Below are positions 1 to 6,224 of a DNA stretch of 9,192 bases, piece after piece. Origin of the DNA: M269 sp964625615 (GTDB taxonomy: Bacteria; Pseudomonadota; Gammaproteobacteria; Enterobacterales; Alteromonadaceae). The stretch covers positions 1 through 9,192 of the forward strand of contig CAZVDU010000155.1 in the NCBI GenBank assembly GCA_964625615.1. The letters run 5' to 3'. Position numbers and translations under genes: made by a program. Under the pieces are notes generated by a model. The model was not told the origin of the DNA and made no database searches. It worked only from the letters and a program-made list of their open reading frames with translations. How positions within the stretch are numbered: the stretch's first letter is position 1; the number at the start of each line of letters is the position of its first letter.

Positions 1-71
1 CCAGCGAGCGATTGCTGGCCTAGATGAATGATTGTCCTCGACAGAACCCGGCTTAAAGGCCAACTCCACTC
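1..71 (+). ncRNA. rnpB: RNase P RNA, 3' end (partial)
   Basis: This is the 3'-terminal part of the catalytic RNA of ribonuclease P, which trims the 5' leader from precursor tRNAs. It is recognised from the run around 1-55, including TAGATGAATG (21-30) and GACAGAACCCGGCTTA (40-55). By memory this differs from the E. coli M1 RNA 3' region at only a few positions. CCAGC (1-5) can pair with GCTGG (14-18), as in the E. coli RNA. The end near 71 is set by aligning the 16 bases after GGCTTA with E. coli and could be off by a few bases. The 5' part lies outside the window. Strand and identity are firm; the exact 3' end is not. Confidence 0.93.
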
Positions 72-125
72 TTCTATTCATCGCTTCACTTGCGTTTAAG
101 TTGCAAGCGCTACTTATGAAGATGC

Positions 126-147
126 GCCTATTAAAAATAGGCCTATA
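126..147. repeat. Short hairpin and palindrome after rnpB
   Basis: GCCTATT (126-132) and AATAGGC (136-142) form a perfect 7-base stem with a 3-base AAA loop. The right arm overlaps a 10-base palindrome, ATAGGCCTAT (138-147). It lies ~55 bases after the inferred rnpB end and ~115 bases before the next gene. It might terminate or stabilise the rnpB transcript, but no T-run follows directly: the nearest is around 158-163. I do not call it a terminator. The rest of 72-260 shows no coding potential. Confidence 0.3.
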
Positions 148-198
148 GATAACACTATTTTTATAAATGCCTCTAGGATTAGTTTCTATAAGCCAAAC

Positions 199-227
199 TT
201 GATATTGTACCTACCGTTAAATTCTAT
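199..227 (+). promoter_or_regulatory. Weak candidate promoter for the ChaN/TraB-like gene
   Basis: TTGATA at 199-204 resembles a -35 box. With 17-base spacing the -10 position is TTCTAT (222-227), a poor match. The gene starts at 261, so the leader would be ~27 bases, which fits. This was found by eye and only the -35 half is convincing. Confidence 0.2.
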
Positions 228-260
228 GTATCTTCTGACGTTATTAAGGGACTAATAGGC

Positions 261-1517
261 ATGTTCAAATTTTTGTGTCTTCTATCATTGTTATCTCTAA
301 ATCTTGTTGTATCTGCTGATGCAGAAGAGCGCAGTACAAATTGTGTTAGAGAAAAGTTATTTGGTGGTAGCTGTCCTCTGAAAGCGCTTAGACACTTAAA
401 AGATAATCCCCCTGAAGCTATCGAAATCAAAACGGTTGATGGTGTTCATGAAATCAGCTCACAATCGCAATCTGCTCAAGAAGAAGCCGTTATCAGAGCA
501 ATATTCGGTGATGAAAAAACAGCCCAATTAACGGCCGACTGGGCCGATGTTGATTCTGATGTAACGCCTGTTCTTCCTGAAAATATAGATGCATTTGACG
601 CAATTTCTAAAATCGTTGAGTTGGCTCAAGATAGAAAAGTAGTGATGTTAAACGAAGCACATCATGTTTCCATGCATCGTATGTTCGCACTTGATTTAGC
701 TAAAGCCCTTAGAAAATCCGGATATATGCATATTGCCGCCGAGACTTTCGGGAACGTTAGCGCGCTTAATGACAGGAGGTATCCAACACTGAAGGATGGT
801 GCTTATACAGGCGACCCTGAATTCGGACATTTTATAAGAATGGCCTCTTCATTGGGGTATGATTTTGTCAATTATGAGTCTGGTAAGTTTGATCGAGAGC
901 TAGGGCAAGCCGAGAACTTAGCCTCATTCCTAGAGAATAACCCTAAAGCAAAGCTATTTGTTTATGCCGGGTATGCACATATTCGCGAGGTAGAAACTGA
1001 TTCTGGTGACTCTTGGATGGCAAAACACTTTAAGGAGCTCACTGGTTTGAACCCTCTGACCATTGACCAAGTTGGGGGTACAAGTCACTATAAAACGACA
1101 ATAAACGATCCTAATTATGCCATGGTAGCTCCCTTAGTTGACGATAATTCCAAGGTGTTTAGGGTTGACGGTAATTGGTTAACATCGATGCGTTATCAGG
1201 GAAGTGTTGATATGACGGTGTTTCATCCCCCCGAGAAAATGATCAATAATAGGGCAAGTTGGTTGGTAGCGGATGCCAATAGAAAGCCTTTTGCTACTTC
1301 TGGCTTAGATCTCACCGAAGAGAGACCTCTGGTTCTCAAAGCGGTATTGAAAAATGAGTGGGAGCAAAGCGGTAAGCTAGCCATACCCGTCGATCAAATT
1401 TTGGCTGAAGAAAAGGACATCTCGCCATTATATTTGCCAATAGGGGAATATGTCTTAATGGTTGAGACATGGTCTGGTGAGCAGATTGTATTGGATGAAT
1501 ATGTAACGGTAGAGTAG
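261..1517 (+). CDS. Exported ChaN/TraB/EreA-like fold protein
   Basis: A 418-residue secreted protein of unknown function. Residues 1-19/21 are a signal peptide: K3, a hydrophobic core at about 4-17, then VSA or ADA cleavage sites. C28 and C38 just after it could form a disulfide. The core has the His/Glu pattern of the ChaN (haem-binding), TraB/PrgY and erythromycin-esterase-like superfamily: a strand ending in NEAHH (131-135), then H139, E161 in AAETFG, and YAGYAH (235-240). Many members have Gly where N131 sits. Residues from about 300 onward look like a separate beta-rich domain. The start is supported by AAGGGA (246-251), 9 bases before ATG. It stands alone, with rnpB upstream and 215 bases before the next gene. 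I infer a periplasmic hydrolase or metal/haem-binding protein; the superfamily is fairly secure, the activity is not. Confidence 0.72.
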   Translation: MFKFLCLLSLLSLNLVVSADAEERSTNCVREKLFGGSCPLKALRHLKDNPPEAIEIKTVDGVHEISSQSQSAQEEAVIRAIFGDEKTAQLTADWADVDSDVTPVLPENIDAFDAISKIVELAQDRKVVMLNEAHHVSMHRMFALDLAKALRKSGYMHIAAETFGNVSALNDRRYPTLKDGAYTGDPEFGHFIRMASSLGYDFVNYESGKFDRELGQAENLASFLENNPKAKLFVYAGYAHIREVETDSGDSWMAKHFKELTGLNPLTIDQVGGTSHYKTTINDPNYAMVAPLVDDNSKVFRVDGNWLTSMRYQGSVDMTVFHPPEKMINNRASWLVADANRKPFATSGLDLTEERPLVLKAVLKNEWEQSGKLAIPVDQILAEEKDISPLYLPIGEYVLMVETWSGEQIVLDEYVTVE

Positions 1518-1656
1518 GTTCTAGAGGAAGAGCTGTCAGCTTTTCGCTATTCGTTTTGTGCCATTTAGTTTGGATATCTGAGCTACTTGATTCCACGACT
1601 GTATAGTCTCGACATCCATTAAAAGGAAGTCGTCGCGTTTTCAGTCACTCGCTAAA

Positions 1657-1687
1657 TTGCTTTCGTCGTTCGCAAACAATCGATACT
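1657..1687 (+). promoter_or_regulatory. Weak candidate promoter for the M19 dipeptidase
   Basis: The 215-base gap at 1518-1732 suggests the dipeptidase has its own promoter. The best pair I find is TTGCTT (1657-1662) with GATACT (1682-1687), but the 19-base spacing is long; TCGATA (1680-1685) would give 17 with a poorer match. No strong terminator for the preceding gene is visible in the gap. Confidence 0.18.
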
Positions 1688-1732
1688 AGCGTATGTTTAT
1701 CTTTTCACAGGTTCTAGTCGGGGGTAGAGATT

Positions 1733-2911
1733 ATGGCGTTAAATGGCAAGCTTGTTACACGTATTGTTATGCTATTAGCTGTTTGTGTTGTGTTTGGCTT
1801 TTTTGTTTACTTGCCCTTTTATGTTGAGTCGTCGAAAAATACGGTGATTGAACATGGACCTTATGATGTGTCGCCTGAGGGGCGCAAGCTGCACAAAACG
1901 TTAATTGTAGGCGATTGGCATGCTGATCCACTCCTTTGGAATAGGGATCTAACTAAGCGCGGAGATTATGGGCAAACCGATATTGTCCGGCTACTGGAAG
2001 GCAACGTGGCATTGCAGGTTTTTACGGCTGTCACTAAGTCACCCGCAGGACTGAACTACCAACAGAATTCTGCCGATGCTCGCGACAATATTACGCCACT
2101 TGTTATTGCTCAACGCTGGCCTCTGAGAACATGGGGAAGTTTACGTGAGAGAGCTTTGTATCAAGCAGAGAAACTTCATCGATTTGAAGAAAGGTCGCAG
2201 GGACAGCTACGTATTGTTAAAACAAAAAACGATCTTGAATATATCCTTAGTGCTCGGGCAAAAGGAGAGCAGATCCTCGGGGGAATTTTGGGCATTGAGG
2301 GTTCGCACCCTCTTGAAGGTGATTTGTCGAATATCCAAGTACTTTATGATGCAGGTCATCGAGTGTTTGGTCTTCAACACTTCTTTGATAATGAACTCGG
2401 TGGCTCTTTACATGGCCAGACAAACCACGGCCTTACTGAGTTCGGGCGCCAGGTAGTGTCTGAGTTAGCTGAACGCCCTGTTGTTATCGACCTTGCGCAT
2501 TCTAGTATCGCCGTTGTTCAAGATGTTCTCGATATCACTGACATCCCGCTTATCGTAAGTCACACGGGTTTGCATAGCCATTGTCCTGTTAAACGTAATA
2601 TTCCTGATGCGTTGCTCAAAGATGTTGTCGCTTCAGGAGGTGTTGTTGGTATGGGCTATTGGCTCGATGTTAATTGCGAAGGTTTCACGCCTTTGGATGT
2701 TGCAAAGATGATTAAGGCAGCTGTCGATGTTCTGGGTGAAGATCACGTTTCCCTAGGGTCTGATTATGATGGGAGTATTGAAGCTGCATTTGATACATCG
2801 GAATTGTCCGCACTAACAACAGCGTTATTACATGAGGGTTTAACTGTTGCTCAAATAAGGAAAGTGATGGGTGAAAACATGGTGCGAGTGTTGCGAGCGC
2901 GTTTAGAATAA
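1733..2911 (+). CDS. Membrane-anchored M19 (renal-type) dipeptidase
   Basis: A 392-residue zinc dipeptidase of peptidase family M19, which cleaves dipeptides, in some members including D-amino-acid-containing ones. Residues 10-31 form one hydrophobic segment, so the enzyme is probably tethered to the inner membrane facing the periplasm. All key residues, named against human DPEP1, are present: H63 and D65 in DWHADP (DPEP1 H20/D22), bridging E189 in GIEGSHP (E125), H216 in LQHFFDN (H152), H256 in DLAHSS (H198), H277 in SHTGL (H219), R288 in RNIPD (R230) and D344 in GSDYDG (D288). Length is normal for the family. GGGGG at 1720-1724, 8 bases before ATG, supports the start. It converges on the response regulator with an 11-base gap. 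The substrate cannot be read from sequence; family assignment is secure. Confidence 0.93.
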   Translation: MALNGKLVTRIVMLLAVCVVFGFFVYLPFYVESSKNTVIEHGPYDVSPEGRKLHKTLIVGDWHADPLLWNRDLTKRGDYGQTDIVRLLEGNVALQVFTAVTKSPAGLNYQQNSADARDNITPLVIAQRWPLRTWGSLRERALYQAEKLHRFEERSQGQLRIVKTKNDLEYILSARAKGEQILGGILGIEGSHPLEGDLSNIQVLYDAGHRVFGLQHFFDNELGGSLHGQTNHGLTEFGRQVVSELAERPVVIDLAHSSIAVVQDVLDITDIPLIVSHTGLHSHCPVKRNIPDALLKDVVASGGVVGMGYWLDVNCEGFTPLDVAKMIKAAVDVLGEDHVSLGSDYDGSIEAAFDTSELSALTTALLHEGLTVAQIRKVMGENMVRVLRARLE

Positions 2912-2922
2912 CTTATCAGACT

Positions 2923-3627
2923 CTATAGAAAAAGCCCGTTTAAGCTTGGTTTGAATGATTTTCCGACCTTTATTTTATGCCCTGTTTGTAGCTCTATGCT
3001 GTCTGTATTTAAGCCAATAACACAGTCTCTGTTGATTACAAATGACTTATGACACTGAATGAATTGTTGAGAAGGAAATTGTTCTAGCAGGTTTTTTAAT
3101 GTACTGGAAATCAGCACCATACTCTCTCCTTGCCAGAGCTTAACGTAGTTCCCAAATGCTTCTAGGTAGGTTATTTCGTTGAACTCAAATTTTCGCTGTC
3201 CTCTATCAACTTTCAAAACGATATGCCCCGGTGCACTTGGTTTCTCATCAATGATAATGGGCGTGCTGAGGTGATCTAATCTATCTCTTACTTTATCTAG
3301 CGCCTGTTGCAATCGTTCTGCGGAAACCGGTTTTAATAGATAATCAGTCACATTCAATTCAAAGCCCTGTAACGCATATTCTTGATAAGCACTGACAATG
3401 ATGACTTGCGGCATATTGGCGAGGACTTTTAGCATGTCGATGCCGCTTAGCTCTGGCATGTTGATGTCTAGAAAAAGCAAATCGATGGTGTTGTTTGCTA
3501 AGAAGCCTAGTGCCTGAGCGGCATTAACACATTGCCCTACAACGTCGATATCAGAGTGAGCTTTTAGATGATGAAGAATAACATCATGGGCAAGGGGTTC
3601 ATCGTCGACGAGTAATGCCTTAATCAT
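2923..3627 (-). CDS. LytTR-family response regulator
   Basis: A 234-residue cytoplasmic DNA-binding regulator of the LytR/AlgR type. Residues 1-115 are a receiver domain: acidic pocket D8-D9-E10, phospho-acceptor D54 in LFLDINMPE, switch S79 and K99 in LLKPV. Residues ~136-234 are a LytTR domain, with the typical LEAFGNYVKL strand and FIQCHKSFVIN, the counterpart of the common FIRIHRSYIVN-like motif. LytTR proteins bind direct repeats about two helical turns apart. Its ATG overlaps the kinase stop codon by 4 bases (ATGA, 3624-3627), so the two are co-transcribed and probably translationally coupled; GGA lies 9 bases before the ATG. Order kinase then regulator is the usual LytS-LytR/YehU-YehT arrangement. 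Likely targets are its own operon and/or the divergent ABC genes, as inferred from the repeat at 5195-5230. Confidence 0.93.
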   Translation of the reverse strand: MIKALLVDDEPLAHDVILHHLKAHSDIDVVGQCVNAAQALGFLANNTIDLLFLDINMPELSGIDMLKVLANMPQVIIVSAYQEYALQGFELNVTDYLLKPVSAERLQQALDKVRDRLDHLSTPIIIDEKPSAPGHIVLKVDRGQRKFEFNEITYLEAFGNYVKLWQGESMVLISSTLKNLLEQFPSQQFIQCHKSFVINRDCVIGLNTDSIELQTGHKIKVGKSFKPSLNGLFL

Positions 3628-5120
3628 GCGCTTAAATCCATAATAAGTTGTGCGGTAAACACGTGTTCACTCCGTGAAATAGTGAGCTGGTGGCGTTTAG
3701 GGTAGACCAATTCTAATCGCCTTTTTAGGTTATTCAAACCAAGCCCAGTAGTTTGTTCGTTGTCCTTTGTTAAAGGTAAGGTATTTGAGCAAGTCATGGT
3801 TAATTGGTTTTTATCTAAGGCCAACGTTAGGTCAAGTTCACACTGGTTCTGGCATTTTTCGACACCGTGTTTAAACGCATTTTCAAGCAGGATTATCAAA
3901 AGTAAAGGTGTAATTTCCAAATTGTCTGGTGTATCAGGGAATGTCGTTTTGATCTTACATTGGCTCGATATCCTCATCTGCTGCAAGGAGAGGTAGTTCT
4001 TCATGTAGTCTATTTCTGCGCTTAACTGTACTCGGTCTTTTTGTCCTTCGTAGACGGTATAGCGCAATAAATTGGATAGCTGAATGACCATGTCAGGCGC
4101 TTTATCGGACTGACTTAGTGTTAACGCATAAAGGTTATTTAATGTGTTGAATAAAAAATGTGGATTAATTTGTTGTTGTAAAAGTTGCAACTCGGTTTGT
4201 GTTTTTTGTTGGGCGATTTCGAGCAATGCTTTGTCTTGTTTCTGGCGTTCAAACGCTAAAATTAGCGGTGTGCTAATAGCCAGAATCCCAAAGCAGAATT
4301 GATAGTTGTATTTGGAGAAGATATTGCGGTCGCCCGATGGTAACAAGGTGAACTCCGTATGGCTAAGTGGTAGCCATAGCACGAATTGTGAGAACAATGG
4401 CGTGATCGCGATGATGATGATTGAACATGCTGCGACAAAGCCCAGTAAACCTTGGGTCGTTAATATATGCCGAATGAGAACGTATCGATTAATGGCGAAA
4501 ATGGTGCCTACCAACAGACCAAGGAAGCTGAATTGCAAAAAGTAGCTAATAAAGTCGAGAGGCCGAGCCATTAACTGATCACTTTTTATGACAGCTGCTA
4601 ATGGTTGATTCGCCATAGGATCGACGACAGAAGCGAAGATGCCAGCTGAAAGTACTGCCCATATAACAGTGAGTATGATGAAAACTGAATTTAAAGAAAA
4701 AAGTTTTGAAACCCAAGGCCAGCGCGCAGATGATTCGCTTTTTGAGAATTGGTGGTTCAGGCCATAAGCAGTGCTGGCAACAATGGCAAAAACCATGCTT
4801 TGCAAGTGAAACAAAGACCACTCGCGATACAGGTTCAAGAGGTGTTGCAATCCGAACGCAACAATAGGGTATGCGATAAAGCCAGCTATCCAAAAGAGTG
4901 CTTTATGCTTGTCTCTCGAAAGCGCCAGGTAGTGGGCAACAAACAGCGGGGTATTCTCTAACAATAGTTGCGCAACAATTAATACGAACAAGCTTGCGCT
5001 TTGGGTATTTGAGATGATGTGCCTTATATGAGCGTCGAACATAACGGCGGCTACTAAAGGTAAAAGCGTTATGAATCGGGATAATACTCGTCTATTTGGC
5101 AGTGCTGTTTCCATCGTCAC
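3624..5120 (-). CDS. LytS/YehU-type membrane sensor histidine kinase
   Basis: A 498-residue sensor kinase partnering the LytTR regulator just downstream. Residues ~15-292 contain about eight hydrophobic segments (roughly 17-36, 42-65, 74-95, 104-125, 140-167, 187-216, 220-250, 272-292) and no obvious large periplasmic domain. A short Gln-rich coiled coil (about 294-315) follows. Next is the His_kinase (PF06580) box INPHFLFNTLNNL, with phospho-acceptor H321, then an ATPase domain with the N box LLENAFKHG (E413, N414) and G box TGLGLNNL (458-465). The membrane part does not match by eye the 5TMR-LYT or 7TMR-DISM sensors, so the signal is unknown. Start: GTG at 5120 is chosen because AGGA (+ strand 5129-5132) lies 8 bases from it. 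The in-frame ATG at 5114 would be 14 bases away, adding two residues' uncertainty. Confidence 0.92.
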   Translation of the reverse strand: MTMETALPNRRVLSRFITLLPLVAAVMFDAHIRHIISNTQSASLFVLIVAQLLLENTPLFVAHYLALSRDKHKALFWIAGFIAYPIVAFGLQHLLNLYREWSLFHLQSMVFAIVASTAYGLNHQFSKSESSARWPWVSKLFSLNSVFIILTVIWAVLSAGIFASVVDPMANQPLAAVIKSDQLMARPLDFISYFLQFSFLGLLVGTIFAINRYVLIRHILTTQGLLGFVAACSIIIIAITPLFSQFVLWLPLSHTEFTLLPSGDRNIFSKYNYQFCFGILAISTPLILAFERQKQDKALLEIAQQKTQTELQLLQQQINPHFLFNTLNNLYALTLSQSDKAPDMVIQLSNLLRYTVYEGQKDRVQLSAEIDYMKNYLSLQQMRISSQCKIKTTFPDTPDNLEITPLLLIILLENAFKHGVEKCQNQCELDLTLALDKNQLTMTCSNTLPLTKDNEQTTGLGLNNLKRRLELVYPKRHQLTISRSEHVFTAQLIMDLSA

Positions 5121-5128
5121 TACAGAAG

Positions 5129-5132
5129 TCCT
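5129..5132 (-). promoter_or_regulatory. Ribosome binding site favouring a GTG start for the kinase
   Basis: On the minus strand AGGA sits 8 bases before GTG (5120-5118) and 14 bases before ATG (5114-5112). Normal spacing favours the GTG. A GTG start may lower kinase output relative to the coupled regulator, but that is inference. Confidence 0.5.
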
Positions 5133-5194
5133 AGTCTTGGTTTTTCTTCATTCTGGGCAAACTTTAACGCCTGATAGGCTAATTTACCCTATTA

Positions 5195-5230
5195 TTTTGA
5201 TGAAACTTGCGTTTTTGGTGATGAACGTCA
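5195..5230. promoter_or_regulatory. Candidate LytTR operator: direct repeat, 21-base period
   Basis: TGATGAA occurs at 5198-5204 and again at 5219-5225, 21 bases apart, in the control region between the kinase operon and the ABC operon. LytTR regulators classically bind such direct repeats two helical turns apart, and the reverse complement contains TTTCAT, reminiscent of the E. coli YpdB site GGCATTTCAT as I recall it. The repeat sits 78-106 bases before the kinase start, consistent with autoregulation, and ~145-170 bases before the ABC start, which would also be workable. Confidence 0.4.
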
Positions 5231-5279
5231 AAAAGGCACATTTTTTTCACAACGTTGCCCCAAAAGTGTTGTTCATCAC
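5218..5279. repeat. 9-base inverted repeat in the divergent control region
   Basis: GTGATGAAC (5218-5226) is exactly inverted as GTTCATCAC (5271-5279), with 44 bases between. The left arm is the second copy of the direct repeat at 5198/5219, so three copies of one word occur in about 80 bases, two in one orientation and one in the other. With a spacer this long, protein binding sites are likelier than an RNA hairpin. Confidence 0.45.
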
Positions 5280-5307
5280 TAATAAGTAAGGCTTCAACAT
5301 TGGTCGC

Positions 5308-5336
5308 TTGTACCCGAAAATAATCCCGCATAGATT
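5308..5336 (+). promoter_or_regulatory. Candidate promoter for the ABC operon
   Basis: TTGTAC (5308-5313) and TAGATT (5331-5336) are 17 bases apart, matching the -35 and -10 consensus at 3 and 4 of 6 positions. Transcription would begin near 5343, ~27 bases before the ATPase ATG and just ahead of its AAGGA at 5356-5360. A weak promoter of this kind would suit activation by an upstream-bound regulator. Confidence 0.3.
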
Positions 5337-5369
5337 CAAATCACTGATACCAAACAAGGACTTAAATCT

Positions 5370-6224
5370 ATGTTATCTATTCAAAATCTTAGCAAAACGT
5401 ATCCAGATGGTACCAAGGCGCTTAATGACATAACGCTCACATTACCCAAAGGTATGGTTGGCTTGCTCGGCCCTAATGGTGCTGGAAAATCGAGTTTAAT
5501 GCGTACTTTGGCATGTATCCAGCCACCTGACAGTGGCGATATCGAGTTTAATGGTATTAAGGTACTGAATGACCCAATGGCATTGAGAAAGGCGTTAGGT
5601 TACTTACCACAATATTTCGGGGTTTATCCCAACATGAGCTGTTTTGCCTTACTCAAACATATGGCTGTGCTTAAAGGTGTTACCAATAAAGCTGAACAAA
5701 ATAAGCAAATTGATAGTTTATTGGCACTAACGAACCTTAGCCATGTAGCGAATAAGAAAGTGTCGACGTTTTCTGGCGGAATGCGTCAACGTTTTGGTAT
5801 TGCTCAGGCGCTATTAGGTGATCCGGATCTCGTCATTATGGATGAACCGACTGCTGGTTTAGATCCATCAGAACGTGAAAGTTTGCATGGCTTGTTGATT
5901 CATTTAAGTCAGCAAAAGCTTGTTCTTCTATCCACACACATCGTCGAAGATATTGAGAACCTTTGTCCCCATGTGGCCATGATCAATAAAGGAGAAATAC
6001 TGCAAAGCACAGGCGTTAAGGCACTGCTAGACAGTATTGCTGACAAAATATGGATATCAAGCGAAGCCCCATCAGAAGATTTCATGATATTGAACCAAAG
6101 TTATCAATATGGACAAAGCCGTTATCGAATTTATTCTGATACCCAGCCGACGCCGCAATCAATAATGGCGATACCTAATCTTCAGGATTGCTACTTTCTT
6201 GAGTTAAAAAGGAGTGCGTCATGA
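5370..6224 (+). CDS. ABC transporter ATP-binding protein
   Basis: A 284-residue cytoplasmic ATPase that powers the membrane protein encoded next. It has every ABC motif in order: Walker A GPNGAGKS (34-41), Q-loop Q81 in YLPQYFG, signature FSGGMRQR (134-141), Walker B LVIMDEP (154-160), D-loop around D165 and H-loop H190 in STHIVED. The YLPQ..GVYP sequence and the ~70-residue tail after the nucleotide-binding fold are typical of ATPases that pair with ABC-2 permeases, mostly exporters. The start is fixed by AAGGA at 5356-5360, 9 bases before ATG. Its stop overlaps the next ATG (ATGA, 6221-6224), so the two are almost certainly translated together at matched levels. No periplasmic binding protein is encoded nearby, which also argues for export rather than import. 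Substrate unknown. Confidence 0.94.
   Translation: MLSIQNLSKTYPDGTKALNDITLTLPKGMVGLLGPNGAGKSSLMRTLACIQPPDSGDIEFNGIKVLNDPMALRKALGYLPQYFGVYPNMSCFALLKHMAVLKGVTNKAEQNKQIDSLLALTNLSHVANKKVSTFSGGMRQRFGIAQALLGDPDLVIMDEPTAGLDPSERESLHGLLIHLSQQKLVLLSTHIVEDIENLCPHVAMINKGEILQSTGVKALLDSIADKIWISSEAPSEDFMILNQSYQYGQSRYRIYSDTQPTPQSIMAIPNLQDCYFLELKRSAS

Noticed and set aside
88..107. CTTGC/GCAAG inverted repeat after rnpB as a possible rnpB terminator.
   Set aside because: Only 5 base pairs with a 9-base loop and no T-run following.
1531..1544. Possible terminator after the ChaN/TraB-like gene (AGCTG-T-CAGCT followed by TTTT).
   Set aside because: A realistic loop leaves only about 4 base pairs and the T-run is short; too weak to call.
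2145..2456. 103-codon open frame inside the dipeptidase gene.
   Set aside because: Overlaps a gene with a full set of catalytic residues in another frame and resembles no protein.
4579..4893. 104-codon open frame on the minus strand within the kinase gene.
   Set aside because: Shadow of the kinase membrane region in another frame, with no ribosome site or recognisable domain.
5071..5289. Plus-strand 72-codon open frame spanning the divergent control region.
   Set aside because: It begins inside the kinase gene on the opposite strand and covers the repeats; no ribosome site or protein-like features.
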